A stretch of DNA of 64,000 bases from NCBI GenBank assembly GCA_959606065.1, contig CAUHHV010000001.1, positions 186,001 to 250,000 on the forward strand, read 5' to 3'. The DNA comes from an uncultured Collinsella sp. (GTDB lineage: Bacteria > Actinomycetota > Coriobacteriia > Coriobacteriales > Coriobacteriaceae). Within the stretch, counting starts at the first letter, position 1; each line of letters opens with the position of its first letter. Below the pieces are notes generated by a model. The model was not told the DNA's origin. It did no database searches and saw nothing but the letters and a program-made list of their open reading frames with translations. Shown in pieces: positions 1 through 8,597 of this stretch. The translations under genes were made by a program, and so were the position numbers.

Positions 1-90
1 CTTTGTCGCGCCGTACTCCGCCAGTGCGGCGGGCAGCTCGTCAAAGCAATCCTCGCCAACGGTGTAGTCGCTCATTCCAATCGTGCGCAT
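1..90 (-). CDS. Iron-containing alcohol/glycerol dehydrogenase family protein, N-terminal fragment
   Basis: Only the first 30 codons are inside the window; the gene runs off the left edge. The translation begins MRTIGMSDYTVGEDCFDELP, which resembles the N-terminus of the glycerol-dehydrogenase branch of the iron-containing alcohol dehydrogenases, where a short beta strand is followed by a G-x-(D/E)-(A/C)-(Y/F) stretch. The ATG at 90 is preceded by a good ribosome binding site (GAAAGAAGG) about six bases upstream. It is transcribed away from ileS, so 91-232 is a divergent promoter region. The family call rests on very little sequence. Confidence 0.55.
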   Translation of the reverse strand, partial: MRTIGMSDYTVGEDCFDELPAALAEYGATK

Positions 91-232
91 AGCAACCTTC
101 TTTCGTTCGATAGAGTGCTTTCAGGTATTTTGCTCCTAGAGCAGGGCTGTAATAGCGAGAAATTTCGAACGTATAAAACCAGTGTTGAGGGTTTTTCGCC
201 GGCGAGGAACGTGCTAGCATACTCCGCATAAG

Positions 233-533
233 CGTTGATGGGGATGAGTAGTCGGCCATCCGCATGCTACAGAGAGCGGGGAGCGCTGAGAACCCGTGCA
301 TGCGACCGATGAAAATCACCCCGGAGCTGCGGTCCCAACGGACGTGCCGCACAGGCACGTCTTAGTAGATATCGCCGAGATGGTCGTCGATACAGGCCAG
401 CCGAGTAACGGATGCGAGCGCGCTAGAAGCGGGCGAGGGCATCTAAGCTGGGTGGTTAAGCGAAGAGCTTTTGCGGGCGCACAGCCCGTTTTGTGGCGCT
501 TCGTCCCAGCTTGCAGGGACGGGCGCTTTTTTT
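233..533 (+). promoter_or_regulatory. T-box riboswitch (Ile specifier) upstream of ileS
   Basis: A transcription-attenuating T-box leader. Stem I is closed by CGTTG (233-237) with CAACG (336-340) and ends in the typical GAAAATCACCCCGGAGCT stretch, placing an ATC isoleucine specifier at 315-317. The T-box sequence TGGGTGGTTAAGCG is at 449-462 and contains TGGT, able to pair with the tRNA ACCA end. AAGCTGGG (445-452) can pair with CCCAGCTT (505-512) and AAGCG (458-462) with CGCTT (497-501), giving the antiterminator with the TGGT bulge. The competing terminator is listed separately. Uncharged tRNA-Ile should raise ileS expression. Confidence 0.88.
496..533 (+). terminator. T-box intrinsic terminator before ileS
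   Basis: GCGCTTCGTCCC (496-507) pairs with GGGACGGGCGC (516-526), followed by seven T residues (527-533). The 5' arm shares bases 497-507 with the antiterminator, so the two folds exclude each other. It ends 43 bases before the ileS start codon. Confidence 0.85.
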
Positions 534-576
534 GGTGCCCAGAGGGCGTGCGCGCCCACGACATGAAAGGGGTACC

Positions 577-3378
577 GTGGCAAACGAGTACAAGCAGACG
601 ATGAATCTGCCCAAGACCGGTTTTCCCATGCGTGCCGGTCTTTCCAAGTCCGAGCCCAAGCGACTCAAGGACTGGCAGGACAACAAGGTCTACGAGCAGG
701 TTCTGAAGAAGAACGAGGGTCACAAGAAGTTCGTGCTGCACGACGGTCCTCCGTACGCCAACGGCCCGATCCACATCGGCCACGCCATGAACAAGATCTC
801 CAAGGACATGATCAACCGCTACTGGATGATGCAGGGCTATGAGGTTCCCTATGTCCCCGGTTGGGACTGCCATGGTCAACCGATCGAGCACAAGGTCGAG
901 GAGAAGCTCGGCACCGAGAAGTTCAACCAGACCCCCACGGCCAAGATTCGTGAGCTCTGCAACGAGTTCGCTGTCGAGAACATCGAGCTGCAGAAGGCCG
1001 GTTTCCGTCGTCTGGGCGTGCTCGGCGACTGGGATAACCCCTATCTGACGCTCTATCACCAGCACGATGCCGCCGACATCGAGGTCTTCAAGGCCATGTT
1101 CGATAAGGGCATGATCTATCGCGGCCACAAGCCGGTTCACTGGTGCAAGCACTGCCACACCGCGCTGGCCGAGGCCGAGATTGAGTACTCCGACGAGACG
1201 AGCCCCTCCATCTTCGTGCGCTTTGAGATGACCTCCAAGCCCGCCGGCCTCGAGAACTTCGACGGCCCGGTCGACTTTATCATCTGGACGACCACGCCGT
1301 GGACCATCCCCTCTGACCAGGCCGTTTCCCTTAAGCCCGGCGCCGCCTATGTCGCCGTTGAGCACGATGGCCGTGCCGAGGTCATGCTCGAGGACCTGGC
1401 TCCCAAGTGCTGCGAGGAGTTTGGCTGGGAGTACACCCCGGTCATGGTCGACGGCGAGCCCTATGTGGTTCCCGCCGAGACGTTCCACCACATCCACTAC
1501 AAGCAGCCGATCTTTGACGGTGTTGAGGGCGTGGCGCTCCTGGCCGACTACGTCGGTGTCGATGACGGTACCGGTATCGTCCACAACTCGCCCGGCCACG
1601 GCGTCGACGACTACTTCGCCTGCCTCAAGGAAGGCATCACCGACATCTGCATGCCGGTCGATGACGACGGCAAGTTCTACACCGGCGAGGAGTTTGGCAC
1701 CGGTGGTCCCTTCAGCGGTATGGATACCGATGAGGCCAACCCGCATATCATCGAGTTCCTGCGCGAGCGCGGCACCCTGGTCCTCGAGAAGAAGATCACG
1801 CACAGCTATCCGCACTGCTGGCGCTGCAAGCACCCGGTGCTCTTCCGTGCTACTGACCAGTGGTTTGTCTCGATGGACAAGACCGGTTTGCGCGAGCAGG
1901 CTGGCAAAGAGGTCCGCGAGAACGTCAAGTGGTATCCGGCCCACGCGGCCAACCGCATCGGTGCCATGGTCGAGCAGCGTCCCGACTGGTGCATCAGCCG
2001 TCAGCGCAACTGGGGCGTGCCTATCCCCAGCTACACCTGCGCCGACTGCGGCGAGAAGGTCATGAACGATGCCACGCTCGACGCCGTCATCAAGCTCTTC
2101 CATGAGAGGGGCTCCGACGCCTGGTTCACCGACGCTCCCGAGAGCTACCTGGGCGAGGCCTGCGTCTGCCCCAAGTGCGGCGGCCATCACCTCAAGGCCG
2201 ATAAGGACATCCTCGACGTGTGGTGGGACTCCGGCGTGTCTTGGAAGGCCGTATGCGAGTATCGCCCCGAGCTTGAGTACCCGGCTGACGTGTATCTCGA
2301 GGGCTCCGACCAGCACCGCGGTTGGTTCCAGAGCTCGCTGCTGACCTCGGTGGGTGCCAACGGTCACGCTCCGTACAAGGCAGTCGTCTCGCAGGGCTTC
2401 ACGCTCGACGGCCAGGGCCGCAAGATGTCCAAGTCGCTCGGCAACGTCATCGACCCCAACAAGGTCTGTGACGAGATGGGCGCCGACATCATCCGTCTGT
2501 GGGTCGCCTCGGTCGATACCAGCTCCGACGTGTCCATCGACCACGAGATCCTTGCTCGTACGTCCGATGCCTACCGTCGTTTCCGCAACACGCTGCGCTT
2601 CCTGCTCTCCGAGCTCGAGGGTCAGTTTGAGCCCGAGACCGACGGCGTCGCCTTTGCCGACCTGCTGCCGCTCGACAAGCTCATGGTTGCCCGCCTGACC
2701 CAGGTCCAGGCCGAGGTCGACGATGCCTACGCCAGCTACGAGTTCCCGCGCGCCTACCGTGCGCTTTACGACTTTGTGGTTACCGAGCTCTCCAACGTGT
2801 ATCTCGACGCCCTGAAGGACCGTCTGTACTGCGAGAAGCCCGGCTCTCTCGAGCGCCGCAGCGCCCAAACCGTGCTGGCCGAGCTCTTCTCGATGCTCAT
2901 GCGCGACCTGCAGCCGATCCTGTCCTACACGGTCGACGAGGCCATGGCCTATGCGCCCGCCGGCTGCGTCGATCACCAGAAGTACGCCGCGCTGCTCGAT
3001 TGGTACAAGTCGCCTATCACGGTCGACGAGGCCAATGAGTTTGAGGGCGTGCTCGAGGCTTCGCTCGAGCTCCGTAGCGCCGTGACCAAGGCCCTTGAGG
3101 ATGCCCGTTCCGCTGGCACCTTCACCAAGAGCCAGCAGGTCCGCGTCAAGGCGGTCGTTCCCGCCGAGATGTACGCGCTGCTGACCGGTGACAAAGCCGT
3201 CGACCTGGCCGAGTTCTACATCGTCTCCGATGTTGAGCTGACCCAGGGCGACGAGCTTTCCGTTGCTATTGAGGCTGCCGAGGGCGAGTGCTGCGACCGT
3301 TGCTGGAACTATCGCACCACCGTCGGCGAGTACAACGGCCACGCGCATATCTGCAAGCGCTGCGCCGACGCTTTGTAG
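577..3378 (+). CDS. ileS: Isoleucyl-tRNA synthetase
   Basis: Charges tRNA-Ile with isoleucine in the cytoplasm. The 933-residue length is usual for the bacterial class I enzyme. The HIGH motif is at residues 66-69 (PYANGPIHIGH), KMSKS at about 616-620, and a C-terminal zinc-binding pair CxxC (CCDRCWNY near 905, CKRC near 926) closes the protein as in other bacterial IleRS. The GTG at 577 is chosen because it has an AAAGGGG ribosome binding site just upstream. In-frame extension to 493 would run into the T-box terminator and add non-homologous residues. Regulated by the T-box leader. Confidence 0.97.
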   Translation: MANEYKQTMNLPKTGFPMRAGLSKSEPKRLKDWQDNKVYEQVLKKNEGHKKFVLHDGPPYANGPIHIGHAMNKISKDMINRYWMMQGYEVPYVPGWDCHGQPIEHKVEEKLGTEKFNQTPTAKIRELCNEFAVENIELQKAGFRRLGVLGDWDNPYLTLYHQHDAADIEVFKAMFDKGMIYRGHKPVHWCKHCHTALAEAEIEYSDETSPSIFVRFEMTSKPAGLENFDGPVDFIIWTTTPWTIPSDQAVSLKPGAAYVAVEHDGRAEVMLEDLAPKCCEEFGWEYTPVMVDGEPYVVPAETFHHIHYKQPIFDGVEGVALLADYVGVDDGTGIVHNSPGHGVDDYFACLKEGITDICMPVDDDGKFYTGEEFGTGGPFSGMDTDEANPHIIEFLRERGTLVLEKKITHSYPHCWRCKHPVLFRATDQWFVSMDKTGLREQAGKEVRENVKWYPAHAANRIGAMVEQRPDWCISRQRNWGVPIPSYTCADCGEKVMNDATLDAVIKLFHERGSDAWFTDAPESYLGEACVCPKCGGHHLKADKDILDVWWDSGVSWKAVCEYRPELEYPADVYLEGSDQHRGWFQSSLLTSVGANGHAPYKAVVSQGFTLDGQGRKMSKSLGNVIDPNKVCDEMGADIIRLWVASVDTSSDVSIDHEILARTSDAYRRFRNTLRFLLSELEGQFEPETDGVAFADLLPLDKLMVARLTQVQAEVDDAYASYEFPRAYRALYDFVVTELSNVYLDALKDRLYCEKPGSLERRSAQTVLAELFSMLMRDLQPILSYTVDEAMAYAPAGCVDHQKYAALLDWYKSPITVDEANEFEGVLEASLELRSAVTKALEDARSAGTFTKSQQVRVKAVVPAEMYALLTGDKAVDLAEFYIVSDVELTQGDELSVAIEAAEGECCDRCWNYRTTVGEYNGHAHICKRCADAL

Positions 3379-3408
3379 GTTACGGCGTTCGTAGAACGCC
3401 GTAACCTA
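3376..3408. repeat. 15-bp perfect inverted repeat spanning the ileS stop codon
   Basis: TAGGTTACGGCGTTC, a three-base loop GTA, then the exact reverse complement. The left arm begins with the TAG stop codon of ileS. There is no T tract, so it is a stable hairpin at the mRNA 3' end rather than a standard terminator. Confidence 0.8.
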
Positions 3409-3418
3409 CCGACGCTGC

Positions 3419-3516
3419 AAACGCCCCTAAGCGGCAATCTGACGTTCAATCGTCGGTCGCGTACCAAAGTACGCTTCCCTCCTCTTTCACGTCACCTTGC
3501 TCGCTTAGAGGCGTTT
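3419..3516. repeat. Imperfect inverted repeat element downstream of ileS
   Basis: AAACGCCCCTAAGCG (3419-3433) is repeated in inverse orientation as CGCTTAGAGGCGTTT (3502-3516) with one mismatch that still allows a G-U pair. A nested hairpin GCGTAC-CAAA-GTACGC lies at 3459-3474. No reading frame is evident. The layout looks like a small non-coding mobile or REP-type element. Confidence 0.55.
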
Positions 3517-3562
3517 TCGCTGTTGGCGACGGTAATGCGGCGTTTCTATTGTTTATTTGTTG

Positions 3563-3600
3563 GGGACGTTCTTAAACGACTAGTCAAACAAGAACGTCCC
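3563..3600. repeat. 11-bp inverted repeat around a GACTAGTC core
   Basis: GGGACGTTCTT (3563-3573) and AAGAACGTCCC (3590-3600) are perfect complements around a 16-base loop that itself contains the palindrome GACTAGTC. No coding content. The loop text (TTAAACGA) resembles the loop of the palindromic repeat at 30194, which suggests a related repeat class. Confidence 0.6.
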
Positions 3601-3623
3601 TAATGACTACCTGTGTCACATTC

Positions 3624-3662
3624 AAGCGGCATTCTGTTTTTCGGAATGCCGCTTTCGTTTTT
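3624..3662 (+). terminator. Intrinsic terminator of ileS
   Basis: AAGCGGCATTC (3624-3634) pairs perfectly with GAATGCCGCTT (3644-3654) and is followed by CGTTTTT. It separates ileS from the lspA operon. Confidence 0.85.
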
Positions 3663-3774
3663 AGCTGGTTATTTCGCCTGTGTTGGTGGATATGTCGTGC
3701 GTTCTGCGCGTGGCAATATAAGATGGTTAATTGCGTTAAACGGAATTCGATGTTCGTGAGGGTAGGGGATTGAT

Positions 3775-4374
3775 TTGGGTCGTGCTGGGGATATGACGCC
3801 GCCTTTGCGTTGGCGGTTGGGTGTTGCTGGTGGGGTAGCGCTCGTTGTGCTGCTTGTTGACCAGCTGACCAAGCTTGCGGTTCGTGCCGTGGGCGATGCT
3901 CTGCATGTGACCGTTATCCCCGGCGTGATCGATTTTCTGTTTGTTCGCAATATCGGAGCCGCCTTTAGCATGGGCGAGGGGCATGGCATCGCGTTTGCCG
4001 TGCTGGCGTTGGCAGTCATTATCGCTATTGCCGTGTACCTCGTTCGTGCACCCCAGCTCGCCCATCTTGAGGTTGTGGGCATGGCCATGGTTGCGGGCGG
4101 CGCCGTCGGCAACGCTATCGATCGCCTGACCATGGGCTTCGTGACCGATTTTATTGCCACCACCTTCATCGACTTCCCCGTTTTTAATGTAGCCGATATC
4201 GGCATTACGGTCGGCGTCGTGCTGGCGCTCATCGGTTACATGTTCTTGAGCCCCGCCGCTCGCGAGGTCGATGCGACCGCCGAACTCAACGCTCGTGATG
4301 AGGCTCGCGCCAAACGCAAAGCCAAGCTGCGTGGGGAGCGTGCCCGCAAGATTCGCGAAAGGAATGAGCGCTAA
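3775..4374 (+). CDS. lspA: Lipoprotein signal peptidase (signal peptidase II)
   Basis: Cleaves the signal peptide from diacylglyceryl-modified prolipoproteins at the membrane. The product (199 residues) shows four hydrophobic segments, the first at about residues 17-29. The catalytic aspartates sit in the conserved GNAIDR and FNVAD motifs near residues 110-145, and an N-x-GAAFS motif precedes them. The C-terminus is extended by about 35 charged Arg/Lys/Glu-rich residues. A TTG start is chosen because GGGTAGGGG lies at the right distance; the alternative is ATG 3793. The stop codon overlaps the next ATG (TAATG), so it is co-transcribed with the downstream pseudouridine synthase. Confidence 0.95.
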   Translation: MGRAGDMTPPLRWRLGVAGGVALVVLLVDQLTKLAVRAVGDALHVTVIPGVIDFLFVRNIGAAFSMGEGHGIAFAVLALAVIIAIAVYLVRAPQLAHLEVVGMAMVAGGAVGNAIDRLTMGFVTDFIATTFIDFPVFNVADIGITVGVVLALIGYMFLSPAAREVDATAELNARDEARAKRKAKLRGERARKIRERNER

Positions 4375-5387
4375 TGGCCGACATCCATATTCTTGTTGCC
4401 GACGATTCCGCTGGTCAGCGTCTTGACGCCTATCTGGGCGCCAACGATGGCTGTCCCACACGCTCTGCCTGCGCGCATCTGATCGAGGGAGGCGCCGTTG
4501 CCGTCAACGGCGAGACCTGCCTGTCAAAAAAGTATGCTGTGCGCGCCGGCGACCGCATCTCGGTCGACTTGCCCGAGCCGCACGATCCGACCGACGTGAT
4601 TCCCGAGGCCATTCCCCTCGATATCCGCTACGAGGACGACTACCTCATCGTGCTCTCCAAGCGGCGCGGCCTGGTGTGCCATCCCGCCCACGGCCACGAG
4701 AGCGGCACCCTTGCGAACGCTCTGGTCTACCACTGCGGCATCGATCATCTTGGTACCGTGCAGGGTGAGGACCGCCCCGGCATCGTGCATCGCCTGGATC
4801 GCGATACCTCGGGCCTTATGCTCGCGGCAAAAGACGACGACACCCAGCGCGCGCTTCAAAATCTCATCCGCACGCGCACGCTCGACCGTCGCTATATCAC
4901 GCTCGTTCACGGGCACATCGCCATGGATGAGGGCACTATCAACACTGGTATTGCCCGCTCCACGCGCGACCGCGTGAAGATGGCGGTTTCCGATGACCCC
5001 TTTGCGCGCCAGGCCATCACGACTTTTAAGGTGCTCGAGCGCTTTGATTCCACGCGTTTTGACGACGGCTATACGCTCGTCGAGTGCCACTTGTTTACGG
5101 GCCGCACGCATCAGATTCGCGTGCACATGCGCCATATCAACCACGCCTGCGTGGGCGATCCGCTCTACGGCAAGTGCGACGCGCGCGCCGATCAGGGTCT
5201 GACCAGGCAGTTCCTGCATTCCTGGCGTGTGGCGTTCGACCATCCCGTGACGGGAGAGCGCATTGAGTGCCGTGATGAGCTGCCGTGGGACCTTGCCGCG
5301 GTTCTGGATGACCTGGCCCCGCGTTCGCTCGGCCGCACTGCCGCCGGTGACGAAATTGTCCCGCAGCTCGGTCTGCTCGAAGCCTAG
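4374..5387 (+). CDS. RluA/RluD-family pseudouridine synthase
   Basis: Isomerises uridines to pseudouridine in large-subunit rRNA. The 337-residue product has an N-terminal S4 RNA-binding domain (about residues 14-75) and a catalytic domain with the family signature HRLDRDTSG, whose second Asp is catalytic, near residues 139-147. A C-terminal GRTHQIRVHM motif follows. The lspA-rluD order with overlapping codons is common in Gram-positive bacteria. The exact rRNA target (RluD-like U1911/1915/1917) is inferred from family only. Confidence 0.93.
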   Translation: MADIHILVADDSAGQRLDAYLGANDGCPTRSACAHLIEGGAVAVNGETCLSKKYAVRAGDRISVDLPEPHDPTDVIPEAIPLDIRYEDDYLIVLSKRRGLVCHPAHGHESGTLANALVYHCGIDHLGTVQGEDRPGIVHRLDRDTSGLMLAAKDDDTQRALQNLIRTRTLDRRYITLVHGHIAMDEGTINTGIARSTRDRVKMAVSDDPFARQAITTFKVLERFDSTRFDDGYTLVECHLFTGRTHQIRVHMRHINHACVGDPLYGKCDARADQGLTRQFLHSWRVAFDHPVTGERIECRDELPWDLAAVLDDLAPRSLGRTAAGDEIVPQLGLLEA

Positions 5388-5469
5388 CCAGTATTAGGTG
5401 GTTTCTTGAACTCGGTAAGCCTGCGGTAAGATATACGATTGTTTACGTAACGCGTTGCTGGGAGCCTGC

Positions 5470-6765
5470 ATGCTCGCCTTTTTACAAACCAACACACCCA
5501 TCGTGATCTTCAACCAGATTGTCGTCACTCTGCTCACGGTCTGCTTTCTGTACCAGGTGGTCTTCTTTGTCATCGGCGCTCTTCGTGGCGAGGTCGCGCC
5601 TCCCAAGGCCAAAAAACTCCACCGCTATGCCTTCTTTATCGCGGCGCATAACGAGGAGGCTGTGATCGCCAACCTCGTTCGCTCCATCAAGGACCAGGAT
5701 TATCCGTCCGAGCTTATCGAGGTCTTTGTGGTCGCCGACGCCTGCACCGACAACACGGCGCAGCTCGCGCGCGAGGCGGGCGCTGTCGTTTATGAGCGCA
5801 ATGACCTTGCCCGCAAGGGCAAGAGCTGGGTCATGGACTTTGGCTTCGACCGCATCCTTAACGAGTATCCCGATACGTTTGAAGGCTACTTTATCTTCGA
5901 TGCCGATAACGTCATCGCCCGCGATTACGTCTCCAAGATGAACGATGCCTTTGATCAGGGCTTCCATGTGGTCACGAGCTATCGCAACTCCAAGAATTTC
6001 GGCAGCTCGTGGATCTCGGCGGCTAATGCTACGTGGTATCTGCGAGAGGCGCGCTTTCTCAACAACGCGCGTAATATCTGCAAGACGTCCTGCGCTGTCT
6101 CGGGTTCGGGTTACCTTATCTCGGCGAGCGTGATCGAGGGCATGCACGGTTGGCAGTTCCATACGCTGACCGAGGATATTCAGTTCACCACGTTCTGCGC
6201 CATTCACGGCATTCGCATTGGCTATGCACCGGCGGAGTTCTTTGACGAACAGCCCGTGACGTTTAAGGCGTCCTGGAAACAGCGTATGCGTTGGACCAAG
6301 GGCTTCTACCAGGTGTTCTTTACCTACGGTAAGCATCTTGTCAAATCGACCTTCCGCTATCATCGCTTTGCCGCCTACGACATGTTTATGACGATCGCCC
6401 CGGGTATGCTGCTATCGCTGATCTCGATGCTCGCCAATGCCACGTTTCTCGTCGTGGGCGGTCTTTCGCACGGCTTCCTGGCTACCGAAGTCGAGATGCA
6501 GGCGTGCGCCGCTTCGCTCATTATGACCTTCGCCATGATGTATCAGACCTTCTTTATCCTGGCGCTGCTTACGACCATCTTTGAGTACAAGCACATTCAC
6601 TGTGCGCAAAAGTGGCGTCTGGTGACCAACCTGTTTACCTTCCCGATCTTTATGTTCAGCTATATCCCCATCACGGTGGCTGCTCTGTTCCTGAAGGTCG
6701 ACTGGGTGCCGACGCAGCACGCCGTAAGCGTTACCCTCGACGAGGTCATGCAAGGCGCCAAATAA
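5470..6765 (+). CDS. Membrane-bound family 2 glycosyltransferase
   Basis: A processive-type GT-A glycosyltransferase of 431 residues. It has one N-terminal membrane segment (about residues 10-35), a cytosolic catalytic domain and three or four C-terminal membrane segments. Visible motifs are DADN (metal and sugar nucleotide binding), TEDIQ and QRMRW (the Q-x-x-R-W motif typical of polysaccharide synthases). ATG 5470 is preferred over TTG 5455 because GGGAG precedes it by five bases. It stands alone between the rluD operon and a terminator. The polymer or lipid it builds cannot be told from sequence. Confidence 0.88.
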   Translation: MLAFLQTNTPIVIFNQIVVTLLTVCFLYQVVFFVIGALRGEVAPPKAKKLHRYAFFIAAHNEEAVIANLVRSIKDQDYPSELIEVFVVADACTDNTAQLAREAGAVVYERNDLARKGKSWVMDFGFDRILNEYPDTFEGYFIFDADNVIARDYVSKMNDAFDQGFHVVTSYRNSKNFGSSWISAANATWYLREARFLNNARNICKTSCAVSGSGYLISASVIEGMHGWQFHTLTEDIQFTTFCAIHGIRIGYAPAEFFDEQPVTFKASWKQRMRWTKGFYQVFFTYGKHLVKSTFRYHRFAAYDMFMTIAPGMLLSLISMLANATFLVVGGLSHGFLATEVEMQACAASLIMTFAMMYQTFFILALLTTIFEYKHIHCAQKWRLVTNLFTFPIFMFSYIPITVAALFLKVDWVPTQHAVSVTLDEVMQGAK

Positions 6766-6773
6766 CTACGATC

Positions 6774-6813
6774 AAAACCACCACAAATGGACAGTACCTT
6801 TGTGGTGGTTTTT
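6774..6813 (+). terminator. Intrinsic terminator after the glycosyltransferase
   Basis: AAAACCACCACAAA (6774-6787) pairs with TTTGTGGTGG (6799-6808), followed by a five-T run. It overlaps the untranslated start of the next gene's leader. Confidence 0.82.
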
Positions 6814-6844
6814 GCGTTTGAGCTGCTGCCCAAGGAGGTGTTCG

Positions 6845-7267
6845 ATAATCTATATCCCGTTTTGGATTTGCATCTTTGTTGGCGCGGCGATTGATGCCCG
6901 TGAGCGGCGGTTTCCCAATGAACTTGCCGGCGCGTGTGCCGTGGCGGCGTTTGCAGGCGTTTGGCTCGACAGGGGCATTAACACGGCGCTTGAGCACGCC
7001 GGTCTTGCGGTCATCGTCTACCTTGCCCTTGTGCTTACTGAGTCGCTCTGGCGTCGTATTCGCCACGCTCCCGGCATTGGCATGGGGGACGCCAAGGCGC
7101 TCTTTGCCCTTTGCATCCTCGACCCTCTGGGTGGCATCGTTGCGTTTGCTGTCTCGCTCCTTGCCCTTGCTGTCGCCTGCCTCATCACAAAATCGCGCTC
7201 CTTGCCATTGCTGCCGTTTTTAGTGCCGATATTTGCCATAATCGAGGTCGTGGGTAGTACGCTGTAA
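6845..7267 (+). CDS. A24-family prepilin peptidase-like membrane protein, apparent ATA start
   Basis: A small (about 140 residue) polytopic membrane protein related to the TadV/CpaA branch of prepilin peptidases. The two catalytic aspartates are visible: GAAIDARERRFPN near the N-terminus and GIGMGDAK, the G-x-GD-x-K motif, near residue 80. The best ribosome binding site in the neighbourhood, AAGGAGG at 6832-6838, is followed at optimal distance by ATA (6845-6847), giving (M)IYIPFWICIFVG. No ATG, GTG or TTG lies between the Shine-Dalgarno sequence and the first conserved motif. Upstream in-frame TTG codons (6800, 6812, 6818) lie inside or next to the preceding terminator. No pilus genes are adjacent. 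Confidence 0.75.
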   Translation: MIYIPFWICIFVGAAIDARERRFPNELAGACAVAAFAGVWLDRGINTALEHAGLAVIVYLALVLTESLWRRIRHAPGIGMGDAKALFALCILDPLGGIVAFAVSLLALAVACLITKSRSLPLLPFLVPIFAIIEVVGSTL

Positions 7268-7297
7268 TCGTTACGCGCCCTTTTTAAGGAGCATGCC

Positions 7298-8545
7298 ATG
7301 GCAATCAATCAACAGACAGCCGCCATCAAGGCGCGTATGGATCGCATTCCCTCGGCGTTGTCGCCCGAGCTGGTCGAGCGTATCGCTGCCGACCGTGCCT
7401 CGGGTGTCGTTAACCCTTATCGATGCAACGATGGTCAGGTCATCCGCCGTGTTGATCGAGCCGCAGACCAAGGCACGCTCATGCGTCCGGCCTTTATGCG
7501 CGATGCCGAAAAGATTCTCCATCTGCCTGCGTACGCCCGATACGCCGGCAAAACTCAGGTTTTCAGCTTTCGCAGCAACGATGATCTATCGCGTCGCGGC
7601 CTGCACGTGCAACTTGTTTCGCGCATCGCACGTGATATCGGTTGCGCCCTGGGGCTCAACTGCGATCTGATCGAGGCGATTGGCTTAGGCCACGACTTGG
7701 GCCACACGCCCTTTGGCCATGCCGGTGAGCGATTCCTCAACGATATCTATCACGAGCGCACGGGTCGTTATTTTTTCCATAACGTGCAGTCGGTCCGCGT
7801 GCTCGACGCGCTGTACGGCCGCAACGTGTCGCTCCAGACGCTCGACGGCGCGCTGTGCCATAACGGCGAGTACGAACAGCGCGTCTTTGAGCTCTCGGAC
7901 ATGAGCTCCTTTGAACAGTTTGATCAGACGGTTGAGGACTGCATTGCCACGGGTTATAGCGCAATTGAGCACCTGCGTCCCATGACGCTCGAAGGCTGCG
8001 TGGTCCGCATCTCGGATATCCTTGCCTACGTTGGACGCGATCGCCAAGACGCCATTGCGGCGGGCCTGCTGTCACCCGAAGCTTTTGATGACGGTCGGGG
8101 CGGGGCATACAACAGCTGGATCCTTACGCATGCCTCCATCGATATCGTCGAGCACAGCTATGGTAAGCCACGCATCGAGATGAGCGAGGACCTGTTTGAG
8201 GAGATCCGCCGAGCTAAGCGCGAGAACTACGAGAAGATCTATAGCAAGGGCGGCATTGAAGGCGACTCCGAAGCGGAGCTGCGCGAGGCTTTCGAAAAGC
8301 TCTACGACCGTTGCCTGCAGGATATAAACGAAGGCGACGAGTCCTCGTATATCTTTAAGCACCACATTTCTCGCATTGACCAGCAGCTTTCCTACTACGA
8401 TCGCACCTATGCATGGCAGGACGATAAGGACCAGGCGGTCGTGGATTACATTGCGAGCATGACGGACGGTTATTTCTGCGAACTTACGAGCAAGCTGTTC
8501 CCAGGATTGAAGTTTCCGCACCGTACCTATATTAACGAACGGTAG
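7298..8545 (+). CDS. dGTP triphosphohydrolase-like HD-domain protein
   Basis: Likely hydrolyses dNTPs to nucleosides and triphosphate, as members of the deoxyguanosine triphosphohydrolase family do. The HD metal site is complete: RRGLHVQLVSRIA supplies the first His, and LGHDLGHTPFGHAGE supplies the HD pair and later His near residues 127-143. The length (415 residues) fits the family. ATG 7298 has AAGGAG seven bases upstream. The 30-bp gap to the preceding gene suggests co-transcription. It could be a dNTPase with different nucleotide preference. Confidence 0.85.
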   Translation: MAINQQTAAIKARMDRIPSALSPELVERIAADRASGVVNPYRCNDGQVIRRVDRAADQGTLMRPAFMRDAEKILHLPAYARYAGKTQVFSFRSNDDLSRRGLHVQLVSRIARDIGCALGLNCDLIEAIGLGHDLGHTPFGHAGERFLNDIYHERTGRYFFHNVQSVRVLDALYGRNVSLQTLDGALCHNGEYEQRVFELSDMSSFEQFDQTVEDCIATGYSAIEHLRPMTLEGCVVRISDILAYVGRDRQDAIAAGLLSPEAFDDGRGGAYNSWILTHASIDIVEHSYGKPRIEMSEDLFEEIRRAKRENYEKIYSKGGIEGDSEAELREAFEKLYDRCLQDINEGDESSYIFKHHISRIDQQLSYYDRTYAWQDDKDQAVVDYIASMTDGYFCELTSKLFPGLKFPHRTYINER

Positions 8546-8597
8546 TTCGTATAATTTCGGTATACTGTTAGTGGAAAACGTTTGATTGACGCACGGG

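Noticed and set aside
316..3348. Long - strand open frame (about 1000 codons) opposite ileS
   Set aside because: It mirrors the ileS coding frame, has a repetitive Leu/Gly/Val/His/Asp composition typical of the complement of GC-rich genes, and no ribosome binding site or recognisable domain.
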